Made by a program: the position numbers and the translations under genes. A stretch of 64,000 nt of DNA, taken from the NCBI RefSeq assembly GCF_027925305.1, contig NZ_BSDR01000001.1, forward strand, positions 1,019,001-1,083,000. The letters run 5' to 3'. The notes under the pieces are model-generated. The model did not search any database, was not told where the DNA came from, and saw only the letters and a program-made list of their open reading frames with translations. Below are positions 47,392-57,298 of the stretch, in pieces; the stretch's first letter is position 1, and every line of letters begins with the position of its first letter. Source of the DNA: Desulforhabdus amnigena (lineage in GTDB: Bacteria > Desulfobacterota > Syntrophobacteria > Syntrophobacterales > Syntrophobacteraceae).

Positions 47392-48345
47392 TCATGAAAG
47401 GATCAACTCGGTTCCCGCCTTCCCATCCACTGCGCTCATAATGTCTTCAATGGAGCAAATGACCGCTCTTTTGCCTCCTCCCTGCAGAAACTGAATTGCA
47501 GCTTCCACTTTGGGTCCCATGGAACCTGCCGGGAATTCGCCCTTTTTCAGATGGTGATATGCATCCTTGATTCCGAGTGTTCTGAGAAACCGTTCGTCGG
47601 GTTTACCGTAGGACAGAGCCACACCCTCCACGTCTGTGGCGATGACAAACACGTCGGCACCAATTTCATAGGCAAGCTTCGCACTTGCCAAATCCTTGTC
47701 TATGACCGCATCGATCCCTTGAAAAGCACGCCGTTCCTTTATGACAGGAATCCCCCCTCCTCCACAGGAAATGACGATGAAATCCATATCGATCAACGCT
47801 TTGATCTCCCTCTTCTCGACAATGGTAATCGGCTGCGGTGAAGCCACAACCCGTCGATAGCCCTTGGCTGTCTTTACAGTGGGATACGGAAGTTTGGCCG
47901 CCATTTCCTCAGTGAAGGCCGGACCAATTGGTTTCGAGGGATGTTGAAAAGCTTGATCGTGCTCATCGACAAGAACATAACTGAGTACCGTCAAGAAACG
48001 CTGCTTGGCATCCAGGCCAAGCCTCATGAATTCATTGTCGAGCGTGGATTCAATCATGTAACCGATCTGTCCCTGCGTCTGCGCCACGAGAATTTCAAGA
48101 GGCAGTCGGGGCACGGCATCACAACATTCTTGCTGAAGCAGCAGGTTCCCTACCTGAGGACCATTTCCGTGCGTAATGACAATCCGATACCTTCGAGAAA
48201 GGCGCGCTATCTGTCTCAGAGGCAACTTCAGATTTTCAAACTGCTCTTCTACGGTGCCCACTTCCCCTTTACGGATAAGTGCGTTGCCACCGAGCGCTAC
48301 CAACAAGATTTCTTTTGTGTCTTTGCCTTTGGTCGGCTTTTGCAT
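47392..48345 (-). CDS. arcC: Carbamate kinase
   Basis: 317 residues of the amino-acid kinase fold: LLVALGGNALIRKGE, THGNGPQVGNLLLQ, ISCGGGGIPVI, IDKDLASAKLA and GSMGPKVEAA are the family motifs. It interconverts carbamoyl phosphate plus ADP and carbamate plus ATP. The frame is open to an ATG at 48420, but that extension runs to the edge of the 145-bp repeat; GGTGGA seven bases before the internal ATG at 48345 makes that the likely start. No arcA or catabolic argF is adjacent. Confidence 0.94.
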   Translation of the reverse strand: MQKPTKGKDTKEILLVALGGNALIRKGEVGTVEEQFENLKLPLRQIARLSRRYRIVITHGNGPQVGNLLLQQECCDAVPRLPLEILVAQTQGQIGYMIESTLDNEFMRLGLDAKQRFLTVLSYVLVDEHDQAFQHPSKPIGPAFTEEMAAKLPYPTVKTAKGYRRVVASPQPITIVEKREIKALIDMDFIVISCGGGGIPVIKERRAFQGIDAVIDKDLASAKLAYEIGADVFVIATDVEGVALSYGKPDERFLRTLGIKDAYHHLKKGEFPAGSMGPKVEAAIQFLQGGGKRAVICSIEDIMSAVDGKAGTELILS

Positions 48346-48407
48346 TTGCCATCCACCGGATGAAAGAGTGGTAAAAATCAGCCTGTCAAGGTTCAGCCCA
48401 TGATCCC

Positions 48408-48552
48408 CAGCAATTCTCATTTTGAAAAACCTACACCCCCCTGCCCCCCCTCAAGGGGGGAATTTTTAGGATAAAATCCCCCTTTGAAGGGGGATCAAGG
48501 GGGATGTCGGAAACACCCATATCATGAGACGCATCCAAAATGAGAATTGTTG
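48408..48552 (+). mobile_element. 145-bp MITE-like element, copy 1
   Basis: Ends CAGCAATTCTCATTTTG (48408-48424) and CAAAATGAGAATTGTTG (48536-48552) are inverted repeats at 16 of 17 positions. CATGATCCC directly precedes (48399-48407) and follows (48553-48561), a perfect 9-bp target duplication. The interior has runs of C and G able to fold into two hairpins (CCCCCCC...GGGGGG and CCCCCTTTGAAGGGGG). No coding capacity. A near-identical copy in the opposite orientation lies at 57152-57295. Confidence 0.88.
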
Positions 48553-48595
48553 CATGATCCCTGATGAGGCATGAACCCGCAGGACCCTGATTCTT

Positions 48596-49498
48596 CTACC
48601 GCTTCATCCCACTCAACTGTTCCAGGGCCAAAATCAATGCCTGAGTACCGCTCCTGCCATGCCCCTGGGCTTTGACCGCAAGGTACAACTGATGAACCAG
48701 GGCCAAGCCTGGAAGCACGATTCCTGAAGCTGCGGCTTCCTTCAAGGCAATTCCCATGTCTTTGATGAAGTGTTCCACAAAGAAGCCGGGATTGAAGTCC
48801 CTTTTCAGTATGCGGGGAGCGAGATTGTCAAGACTCCAGCAACCGGCAGCGCCACCCGAGATGGACCGGAGCATTGTCTCCAGGTCCAAACCCGCCTTGT
48901 ATCCGTAGACAAGACTCTCACAAACACCGATCATCGTCCCCGCAATGACGATCTGATTGCACATCTTTGTATGTTGTCCCATCCCCGCAGGCCCCTGATG
49001 AACGATGTTTTTCCCCATGACTTCAAGAAGGGGAAGGACATGGTTCAGGGCGTCCAAATCTCCCCCCACCATGATCGACAGTGTTGCATTTCGTGCCCCA
49101 ACATCGCCCCCGGATACGGGCGCATCCAGCATCTGAACGCCTTTTTTCATCGCGGCATGAGAGATCTCACGACTCAATGCAGGTTCCGTCGTGGTCATAT
49201 CCACAAGGATATCTCCCGTTTTAGCTCCCTCCAGGATCCCCTCCGCGCCCAAATATACTTTGCGTACATCTTCCGGATAACCTACCATGGTGAACACCAC
49301 CGAAGAGCGTGCGGCCACCTCTTTTGGGGATTCCGCCCATATGCCGCCACTGTTCAAGAGTGGCTCAGCCTTTTTGCGGGTCCTGCTGTAAACCGTTAAC
49401 CGGTATCCCTTTTCTATGAGATGTCCACACATGGAAAGTCCCATGACTCCGGTTCCAATCCAACCGATTGGAGTGTCGGACGATAGTACTTCCTTCAT
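48596..49498 (-). CDS. 3-hydroxyisobutyrate dehydrogenase-family oxidoreductase
   Basis: 300 residues. Rossmann motif [36 protein letters not shown] substrate motif and catalytic Lys in [14 protein letters not shown]. The family reduces or oxidises beta-hydroxyacids (3-hydroxyisobutyrate, tartronate semialdehyde, gamma-hydroxybutyrate); substrate cannot be told from sequence. AAGGAG eight bases before the ATG. It lies between the cPGS-like and arcC genes, all on the minus strand. Confidence 0.9.
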   Translation of the reverse strand: MKEVLSSDTPIGWIGTGVMGLSMCGHLIEKGYRLTVYSRTRKKAEPLLNSGGIWAESPKEVAARSSVVFTMVGYPEDVRKVYLGAEGILEGAKTGDILVDMTTTEPALSREISHAAMKKGVQMLDAPVSGGDVGARNATLSIMVGGDLDALNHVLPLLEVMGKNIVHQGPAGMGQHTKMCNQIVIAGTMIGVCESLVYGYKAGLDLETMLRSISGGAAGCWSLDNLAPRILKRDFNPGFFVEHFIKDMGIALKEAAASGIVLPGLALVHQLYLAVKAQGHGRSGTQALILALEQLSGMKR

Positions 49499-49603
49499 TT
49501 GGTTCTCCTTGAACATGCTGTTGTTGATCGTTCTCTCATTCGAGTGGAGTGATCGTCAAGCAGGTAGATCGTGCGATTTTCATAAATATGGAAATGAGCA
49601 GGG

Positions 49604-50938
49604 TTATAGTACTCCGAGCGACTTCATCCGTTTGAGAAGGATAGCCTCAAGAAAAGGTGGACCGTGATCCTTGTATTCATAACGCACTCGAACAGCCGGC
49701 TTCCTGATGCTGAGAAGATTTGCCAGATGGATGGGAGTGGCGAAAAGGACAAGATCACAGGGCACGGCATTGATCGTCGCCTCAAGATCTTGCATCTGGG
49801 CTGCACCATATCCCATAGCTGGAAGCTGATTATGAATATGAGGGTATTGAGCAAGAATTTCCCGAATGCTGCCCTGTGCAAACGGGTGTGGGTCGACAAG
49901 CCGTGCGGCCCCGAATTTTCGAGCTGCGATGGTTGCAGCTCCAAACGACATCCCACCATGAGTGAGGGTAGGCCCGTCTTCCACCACCAAAACATTTTTT
50001 CCTTCGATTTGCTCGGGTTGTTCTACAAGCACGGGGGATTCAGCCATTACAATCTGAGCTTTAGGCGCGAATCTTTCTATATTTTTGCGTACTTTTTCCA
50101 CATCACCGGCAGATGCCGTATCCACCTTGTTGATGATCGCCACATCCGCCATGAGCATGTTGGTTTCCCCGGGGTAATAGAGCAACTCATGGCCCGCTCG
50201 ATGAGGATCAAACACGACAATATGGACATCCGGATAATAGAAAGGTGTATCGTTGTTTCCGCCATCCCAGACAACGACATCGCAATCGCTTTCCTCTTCC
50301 GCTTTCCTTAGAATCTGTTCATAGTCCACACCTGCGTAGACAACGACCCCCATGTCAATGAGAGGCTCATACTCTTCCCTCTCTTCAATGGTGCAATCAT
50401 TGAGCTCGAAATCATCATAGGAAGAAAACCGCTGAGCAACCTGTTTTCTCAGATCCCCATAAGGCATGGGATGGCGCACCGCCACAATCCGTTTTCCATG
50501 AGCTTGAAGTATCCGGCACACTTTACGAGTGGTCTGGGATTTACCGCACCCGGTTCTCACAGCGCAAACGGCGACCACGGGTTTCTTCGCCTTGAGCATT
50601 GTATAGGTGGCTCCCAGTAGAATAAAGTCTGCGCCTTCGGCCATGGCGATGGAAGCCTTGTGCATCACCTCCACGTGCGGCACATCGCTATAGGAAAACG
50701 CAACCAGATCCACCCGGTTTTCTCTTATGAGCTTCGCCATCTCTTTTTCCGGATGGATGGGAATTCCCCTGGGATAAAGATCACCTGCCAGTTCCGGAGG
50801 ATAGAGGCGTCCTTCGATGTTGGGAATCTGAGCCGCGGTAAAGGCAATGACGTTGTAGCGCGGGTTTCCTCTAAAGTAGACATTGAAATTGTGAAAGTCC
50901 CGTCCGGCCGCTCCGACGATAATGACTTTTTCAACCAT
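49604..50938 (-). CDS. Cyclic 2,3-diphosphoglycerate synthetase-like P-loop protein
   Basis: 444 residues. N-terminal VIIVGAAGRDFHNFNVYFRGN and a P-loop in AVRTGCGKSQTTRKV, followed by VVVWDGGNNDTPFYYPD, NMLMADVAIINKVD (NKxD nucleotide specificity) and VVEDGPTLTHGGMSFGAATIAA. These match the archaeal cPGS-like family, widely found in bacteria where the reaction is unproven. The 42-residue upstream extension has no ribosome site; ATG at 50938 follows AAAAGG. It is the first of a three-gene group ending with carbamate kinase. Confidence 0.86.
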   Translation of the reverse strand: MVEKVIIVGAAGRDFHNFNVYFRGNPRYNVIAFTAAQIPNIEGRLYPPELAGDLYPRGIPIHPEKEMAKLIRENRVDLVAFSYSDVPHVEVMHKASIAMAEGADFILLGATYTMLKAKKPVVAVCAVRTGCGKSQTTRKVCRILQAHGKRIVAVRHPMPYGDLRKQVAQRFSSYDDFELNDCTIEEREEYEPLIDMGVVVYAGVDYEQILRKAEEESDCDVVVWDGGNNDTPFYYPDVHIVVFDPHRAGHELLYYPGETNMLMADVAIINKVDTASAGDVEKVRKNIERFAPKAQIVMAESPVLVEQPEQIEGKNVLVVEDGPTLTHGGMSFGAATIAARKFGAARLVDPHPFAQGSIREILAQYPHIHNQLPAMGYGAAQMQDLEATINAVPCDLVLFATPIHLANLLSIRKPAVRVRYEYKDHGPPFLEAILLKRMKSLGVL

Positions 50939-51127
50939 GGTGAATGCCTTTTTCTGAAGTTGAAAATCTGCAGCGATGCACGCTCTCACGATTCTATGAA
51001 AAAATGAGAAGATTACAGAGAGGAAGGAATGGCTCTTGATGGAGGAATCCCATAAGAATTCCAAAATCTTCTCCGTGTCTCCATGGTGAATAACGGGATA
51101 TTAGAATCCGCCAACTCCCTTATAAGG

Positions 51128-51820
51128 TCACGAGAAATCGACTGTGGACCAGTCTATATGAAACATTGGCTTTCCCAGGGCTCTGGACAAACGGATCATG
51201 AATTCTCTCCTGGGAATCTCCCGCGCGCCAAAACTCTGAAGATGTGCTGTCGTAACCTGGCAATCAATCAATTCAAATTTCCAGGCTTGCAGCAGCTGCA
51301 CCAGGTGTACAAACGCCACCTTGGAAGCATCCGTCATTTCGGTAAACATGGATTCCCCGAAAAAGACCCTCCCGATTACGACACCATACAACCCTCCCAC
51401 CAGTCTTCCATCATGCCAGGTTTCCACAGAATGGGCATACCCGCGCTTATGAAGCTGAAAGTAGGCCTGGATCATTTCAGGCAAAATCCAGGTCTCCTCT
51501 CCTTTGCACTCACGCACGTAAGCACAACGCGTAATGACATCGAGGAAGGCTCTGTCGATGGTCACTTGAAAAGAACCTTTCTTGATCACACGCTTCAGGC
51601 TTTTGGCAATTCTCAATTCATGGGGAAAGAGGACGAGACGAGGATCGGGAGCCCACCACAAGATGGGAGTATCCTGGGAATACCAGGGAAAAATTCCCAA
51701 CCGGTAGGCAAGGAGGAGACGCTCTTCAGAAAGATCCCCCCCGATGGCCAAAAGGCCATCGGGTTCCGCGTACTGACATGGGGGGAAAATAAGCTCTTTA
51801 CTCAAACGAAAAACCGGCAT
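51128..51820 (-). CDS. aat: Leucyl/phenylalanyl-tRNA-protein transferase
   Basis: About 230 residues. Transfers Leu or Phe from charged tRNA to proteins with N-terminal Lys or Arg, making destabilising N termini. FPPCQYAEPDGLLAIGGDLSEERLLLAYRLGIFPWY, WWAPDPRLVLFP, SVETWHDGRLVGGLYGVVIGRVFFGESMF and the DCQ motif are intact. A GTG six bases upstream is an alternative start. It begins 17 bases after clpA, so clpS-clpA-aat form one operon. Confidence 0.96.
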   Translation of the reverse strand: MPVFRLSKELIFPPCQYAEPDGLLAIGGDLSEERLLLAYRLGIFPWYSQDTPILWWAPDPRLVLFPHELRIAKSLKRVIKKGSFQVTIDRAFLDVITRCAYVRECKGEETWILPEMIQAYFQLHKRGYAHSVETWHDGRLVGGLYGVVIGRVFFGESMFTEMTDASKVAFVHLVQLLQAWKFELIDCQVTTAHLQSFGAREIPRREFMIRLSRALGKPMFHIDWSTVDFS

Positions 51821-51837
51821 GTTCACTCACACGATTT

Positions 51838-54180
<2,343 letters not shown>

Positions 54181-54495
54181 TTATGCCTCTTCCATGCTGC
54201 ATTGTAATGGGAATCCGTTTTTCCTGGCCAGATGGTGAACCAATTCCACTTTTGTCTCGGCGATTTCCGCCGTAAAAACACCACACACTCCGGTGCCGTT
54301 CTTATGAACCAGCAACATAATCCGGGTTGCCTCCGCAGGAGACTTGTGAAAAACCTTTTCAAGAATTTCCACTACGAATTCCATCGTAGTATAGTCATCG
54401 TTATGAAGTAAAACCTTGTACATGGGAGGTTCGTCGAGTTCCTCTTCAATGCCGCTCTCTAATTCTTCCCCAAAATCCGGATGATGCTCACTCAT
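54181..54495 (-). CDS. clpS: ClpS adaptor protein
   Basis: 104 residues from the ATG preceded by GGGAGGAAAC. Acidic flexible N terminus ([15 protein letters not shown]) then the ClpS core: [46 protein letters not shown]. It binds N-degrons (Leu, Phe, Tyr, Trp) and delivers them to ClpA. A longer in-frame start at 54561 is disfavoured. Followed immediately by clpA. Confidence 0.95.
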   Translation of the reverse strand: MSEHHPDFGEELESGIEEELDEPPMYKVLLHNDDYTTMEFVVEILEKVFHKSPAEATRIMLLVHKNGTGVCGVFTAEIAETKVELVHHLARKNGFPLQCSMEEA

Positions 54496-54663
54496 CCCGT
54501 TTCCTCCCTCATCCTGAAGCTTTCGCGTAATCTTTCGATCTGCGTCTTGACCTTTTCTCAATAATAAAGAATAACTTTTTCCACTGAAGTGTCAAGCAAG
54601 GCGCCTTTTACGATTATCGACAAAACACATTCATCCCGCCCTTTTGGGACAGAGGAGATATTC

Positions 54664-55716
54664 ATGGCAGGCAACAGTTTCGGTCATCTCTTCCGCATCA
54701 CCACCTGGGGAGAATCCCACGGGCCGGCTTTGGGAGTCACCATCGATGGGTGCCCCCCCGGCATTCCCCTATCCCCCGAGGATATTCAGAAGGACCTTGA
54801 ACGGAGGAGACCCGGAAAGCAATTGACCTCTCCACGCCGGGAACCCGATAAAGTGGAGATTCTCTCCGGAATTTTCGAGGGAACCACTACAGGTACCCCT
54901 CTCAGCCTTGTTATTTTCAACCGGGACATTCGAAGCAAAGACTACAGCGATTTGGCGCGTCTTTACCGTCCGGGGCATGCAGACCGGACCTATGAACAAA
55001 AATTCGGCATCAGGGACTGGCGAGGCGGGGGCCGCAGTTCAGCCAGGGAAACGGCTGCACGCGTGGCTGCTGGAGCCGTGGCCAGAAAATTCCTGCAACG
55101 ATACGGGATTTGGGTAAAAGCCTACACTCTTGCTCTTGCCGGCATCCATTGCCGGAATTTTCGCTGGGAAGATATTGACGAAAATCCCCTCTACTGCCCC
55201 GATGCCCAATGCGCCATTGCCATGGAGGAGCGGCTCAAGGAAATTCGGACTGCGGGGGATTCCGCCGGTGGGATCGTGGAAGTCTGCGCCAAAGGCTGCC
55301 CTCCAGGACTGGGCGAACCCGTCTTTGATAAATTGGACGCGCGCCTGGCAATGGCGCTCATGTCCATCGGCGCCGTTAAGGGAGTCGAAATCGGGGAGGG
55401 TTTTGCGGCTGCCGACCTGCTAGGAAGCCAGAACAACGATCCGGTCACTCCCAAAGGCTACGCCAGCAATCATGCAGGAGGCATTCTGGGCGGAATTTCA
55501 ACGGGTTTGGACATTGTTTTGAGAGTAGCGGTGAAACCCATACCTTCCATTTCGAAAACACAACAAACCGTGGATAAGGACGGCAACCCTGCCACCATTC
55601 AAATCAAAGGAAGACACGACGTTTCGGCCATACCCCGCATCATTCCAGTCTGCGAGGCAATGGTACTCCTCACGTTGGCGGACTTCATGATGCACCCGTT
55701 TCCACGAAATTTCTGA
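54664..55716 (+). CDS. aroC: Chorismate synthase
   Basis: Converts EPSP to chorismate using reduced FMN. 350 residues. GNSFGHLFRITTWGESHGPALGVTIDGCPPG, GHADRTYEQKFGIRDWRGGGRSSARETAARVAAGA, YASNHAGGILGGISTG and RHDVSAIPRI are the family motifs. GAGGAG precedes the ATG at 54664. It stands alone, divergent from clpS. Confidence 0.97.
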   Translation: MAGNSFGHLFRITTWGESHGPALGVTIDGCPPGIPLSPEDIQKDLERRRPGKQLTSPRREPDKVEILSGIFEGTTTGTPLSLVIFNRDIRSKDYSDLARLYRPGHADRTYEQKFGIRDWRGGGRSSARETAARVAAGAVARKFLQRYGIWVKAYTLALAGIHCRNFRWEDIDENPLYCPDAQCAIAMEERLKEIRTAGDSAGGIVEVCAKGCPPGLGEPVFDKLDARLAMALMSIGAVKGVEIGEGFAAADLLGSQNNDPVTPKGYASNHAGGILGGISTGLDIVLRVAVKPIPSISKTQQTVDKDGNPATIQIKGRHDVSAIPRIIPVCEAMVLLTLADFMMHPFPRNF

Positions 55717-55723
55717 CAAACCC

Positions 55724-55762
55724 CGGCAGACCTTTTGCAAGTAAAGAGCGAAAGGTCTGCCG
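55724..55762. terminator. Perfect 12-bp hairpin between convergent genes
   Basis: CGGCAGACCTTT (55724-55735) pairs exactly with AAAGGTCTGCCG (55751-55762) around a 15-base loop, eight bases after the aroC stop and 33 before the end of the convergent hypothetical gene. No clear T-run on either side; a bidirectional termination role is inferred from position. Confidence 0.5.
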
Positions 55763-55794
55763 ATTCGCTTACTGTGGAATCATCATCCACTCGT

Positions 55795-56127
55795 CTAAAG
55801 TTTGATTTTCAGATCCTCCAGCATCCTATCGCCAAATTCCATTATGTAATCCCGCTGCGCCGGGGTGGCGTAAGCAATGCAATTGCAACGCAGAATCTGG
55901 CGGCTGCGGATGAGAAACTCAAACGCAACACTGTTTTTCGACAGGTTGACTGCAAAATAGAATGGATGACACTTCGAGTGTTCCTTCTGAACAGGAGTGT
56001 AAAGATCTTCAGGGAGGTTCACCCAAAAGATTTCACTCATCATGGTTTTATCCGCATTCTTGTACAGAAACTCATTTATAAGATCATGATCGGATTCACG
56101 CAGTTGATCGAATACATACTGTTTCAT
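55795..56127 (-). CDS. Conserved hypothetical protein, 110 aa
   Basis: Soluble protein without signal or membrane segment: MKQYVFDQLRESDHDLINEFL...FWVNLPEDLYTPVQKEHSKCHPFYFAVNLSKNSVAFEFLIRSRQILRCNCIAYATPAQRDYIMEFGDRML. Conserved-looking Cys residues (CHPF, RCNC) might bind a metal. AGAAAGGAAA precedes the start. It lies 25 bases after the zinc-binding-protein gene on the same strand, so it may be co-expressed with metal uptake. Family not recognised. Confidence 0.65.
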   Translation of the reverse strand: MKQYVFDQLRESDHDLINEFLYKNADKTMMSEIFWVNLPEDLYTPVQKEHSKCHPFYFAVNLSKNSVAFEFLIRSRQILRCNCIAYATPAQRDYIMEFGDRMLEDLKIKL

Positions 56128-56152
56128 GACCGGCGATTTCCTTTCTCTGGTA

Positions 56153-57067
56153 TCACTTCAATGCCGCCTTGAATTTCTCCCCCATCTGGAGAAGATTTGC
56201 AGCCCAATCGGGTGCGAGGGGATCTGCAGGAACGACAGTGGCACCTATGGATGCGGCGATGGTGCGGGCGATCGCATCTGAATATTGGGGCTGAACAAAT
56301 ATCGTTTTGACTTTTTGAGCCTGCGCGTATTCGATCAACCGCTTCAAATCTGCAGCTTTCGGTTCTTTTCCTTCCACCTCGATGGGGATCTGCTTGAGGC
56401 CGTATGCATTGGCAAAGTATCCCCAGGCAGGGTGAAAGACCATGAACTCGGGCGATGCCTCCTTGCCATAAAATACCTGCATCAACGCGAGGTCGAGGTC
56501 CACCAGTTCGTTGATAAACTTTTTGTAATTGGCTTCGAAATAGGACCGCCCCTCGGGATCCGCCTTTACTAATGCGTCGAGAATATGACGCGCCTGCAGT
56601 GAAACCAACGGGGGCGAGAGCCAAATATGGGGGTCCAGTCCGTCATGTGCATGTTCATGAAGGGCCTCTCCCCCATGAGGATTCTCACCTGCCGGGCCAT
56701 GAAAAGATTCATGGGCCATGGGGATTTTTTGAATACCGGCCTCGGTATGCACAACAACCATGCGTGGATTCGCCGCAATGAATTTCTGCAACCAGACATT
56801 TTCGAAAGGCACACCGATGGCAAAGTAGATGTCGGATCCAGTCAGAGCCACCATTTGCTGAGGCTTGGGCTCGTAATTGTGAGGGTCCGCTCCCGGAAGG
56901 ACCATGGCAGAGACATTTACTCTTTCCCCGCCTATTTTTTCCACAAAATATTTCTGTGGAATAATACTGACCGCAACCTGGATGATCTTATCCGCATAAG
57001 CCGGACCGGCGAACGCCAACCCCGAAAAAATAAAGGCTACACAAATCCTCTTCAATACTTTTCTCAT
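56153..57067 (-). CDS. Metal ABC transporter substrate-binding protein (ZnuA/TroA type)
   Basis: 304 residues, signal peptide to about AYADK. Cluster A-I metal-binding fold: AVSIIPQKYFVEKIGGERV, PGADPHNYEPKPQQM (His ligand), a short His-rich loop HEHAHDGLDPHIWLSP, FHPAWGYFANAYGL and IFVQPQYSDA. Likely zinc or manganese. GGGAG eight bases before the ATG. No permease or ATPase gene is adjacent; instead a 110-residue unknown follows, so the transporter partners are elsewhere. Confidence 0.9.
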   Translation of the reverse strand: MRKVLKRICVAFIFSGLAFAGPAYADKIIQVAVSIIPQKYFVEKIGGERVNVSAMVLPGADPHNYEPKPQQMVALTGSDIYFAIGVPFENVWLQKFIAANPRMVVVHTEAGIQKIPMAHESFHGPAGENPHGGEALHEHAHDGLDPHIWLSPPLVSLQARHILDALVKADPEGRSYFEANYKKFINELVDLDLALMQVFYGKEASPEFMVFHPAWGYFANAYGLKQIPIEVEGKEPKAADLKRLIEYAQAQKVKTIFVQPQYSDAIARTIAASIGATVVPADPLAPDWAANLLQMGEKFKAALK

Positions 57068-57151
57068 TTTCTCACTCCCAACTTGCCGCATTGAAAGTGC
57101 AACCGAAAATGCAACAGTTTTTTTGTTCCGTCAAGTGCATCAAAATCGAGA

Positions 57152-57295
57152 CAGCAATTCTCATTTTGGATGCCTCTCATGATATGAACGTTTCCGACAT
57201 CCCCCTTGATCCCCCTTCAAAGGGGGATTTTATCCTAAAAATTCCCCCCTCGAGGAGGGCAGAGGAGTGTAGGTTTTTCAAAATGAGAATTGCTG
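57152..57295 (-). mobile_element. 144-bp MITE-like element, copy 2 (inverted relative to copy 1)
   Basis: Ends CAGCAATTCTCATTTTG (57152-57168) and CAAAATGAGAATTGCTG (57279-57295) are perfect 17-bp inverted repeats. AAATCGAGA (57143-57151) and AAATCAAGA (57296-57304) are a 9-bp target duplication with one change. The reverse complement matches copy 1 at 48408 at about nine of ten positions, including the TTTTTAGGATAAAATCCCCC core. The right duplication includes the stop codon (57299-57301) of the hybrid-kinase gene. Confidence 0.88.
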
Positions 57296-57298
57296 AAA

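Noticed and set aside
48346-48420. Extending carbamate kinase to the ATG at 48420
   Set aside because: The extension reaches into the end of the mobile element and has no family similarity; a ribosome site precedes the internal ATG at 48345.
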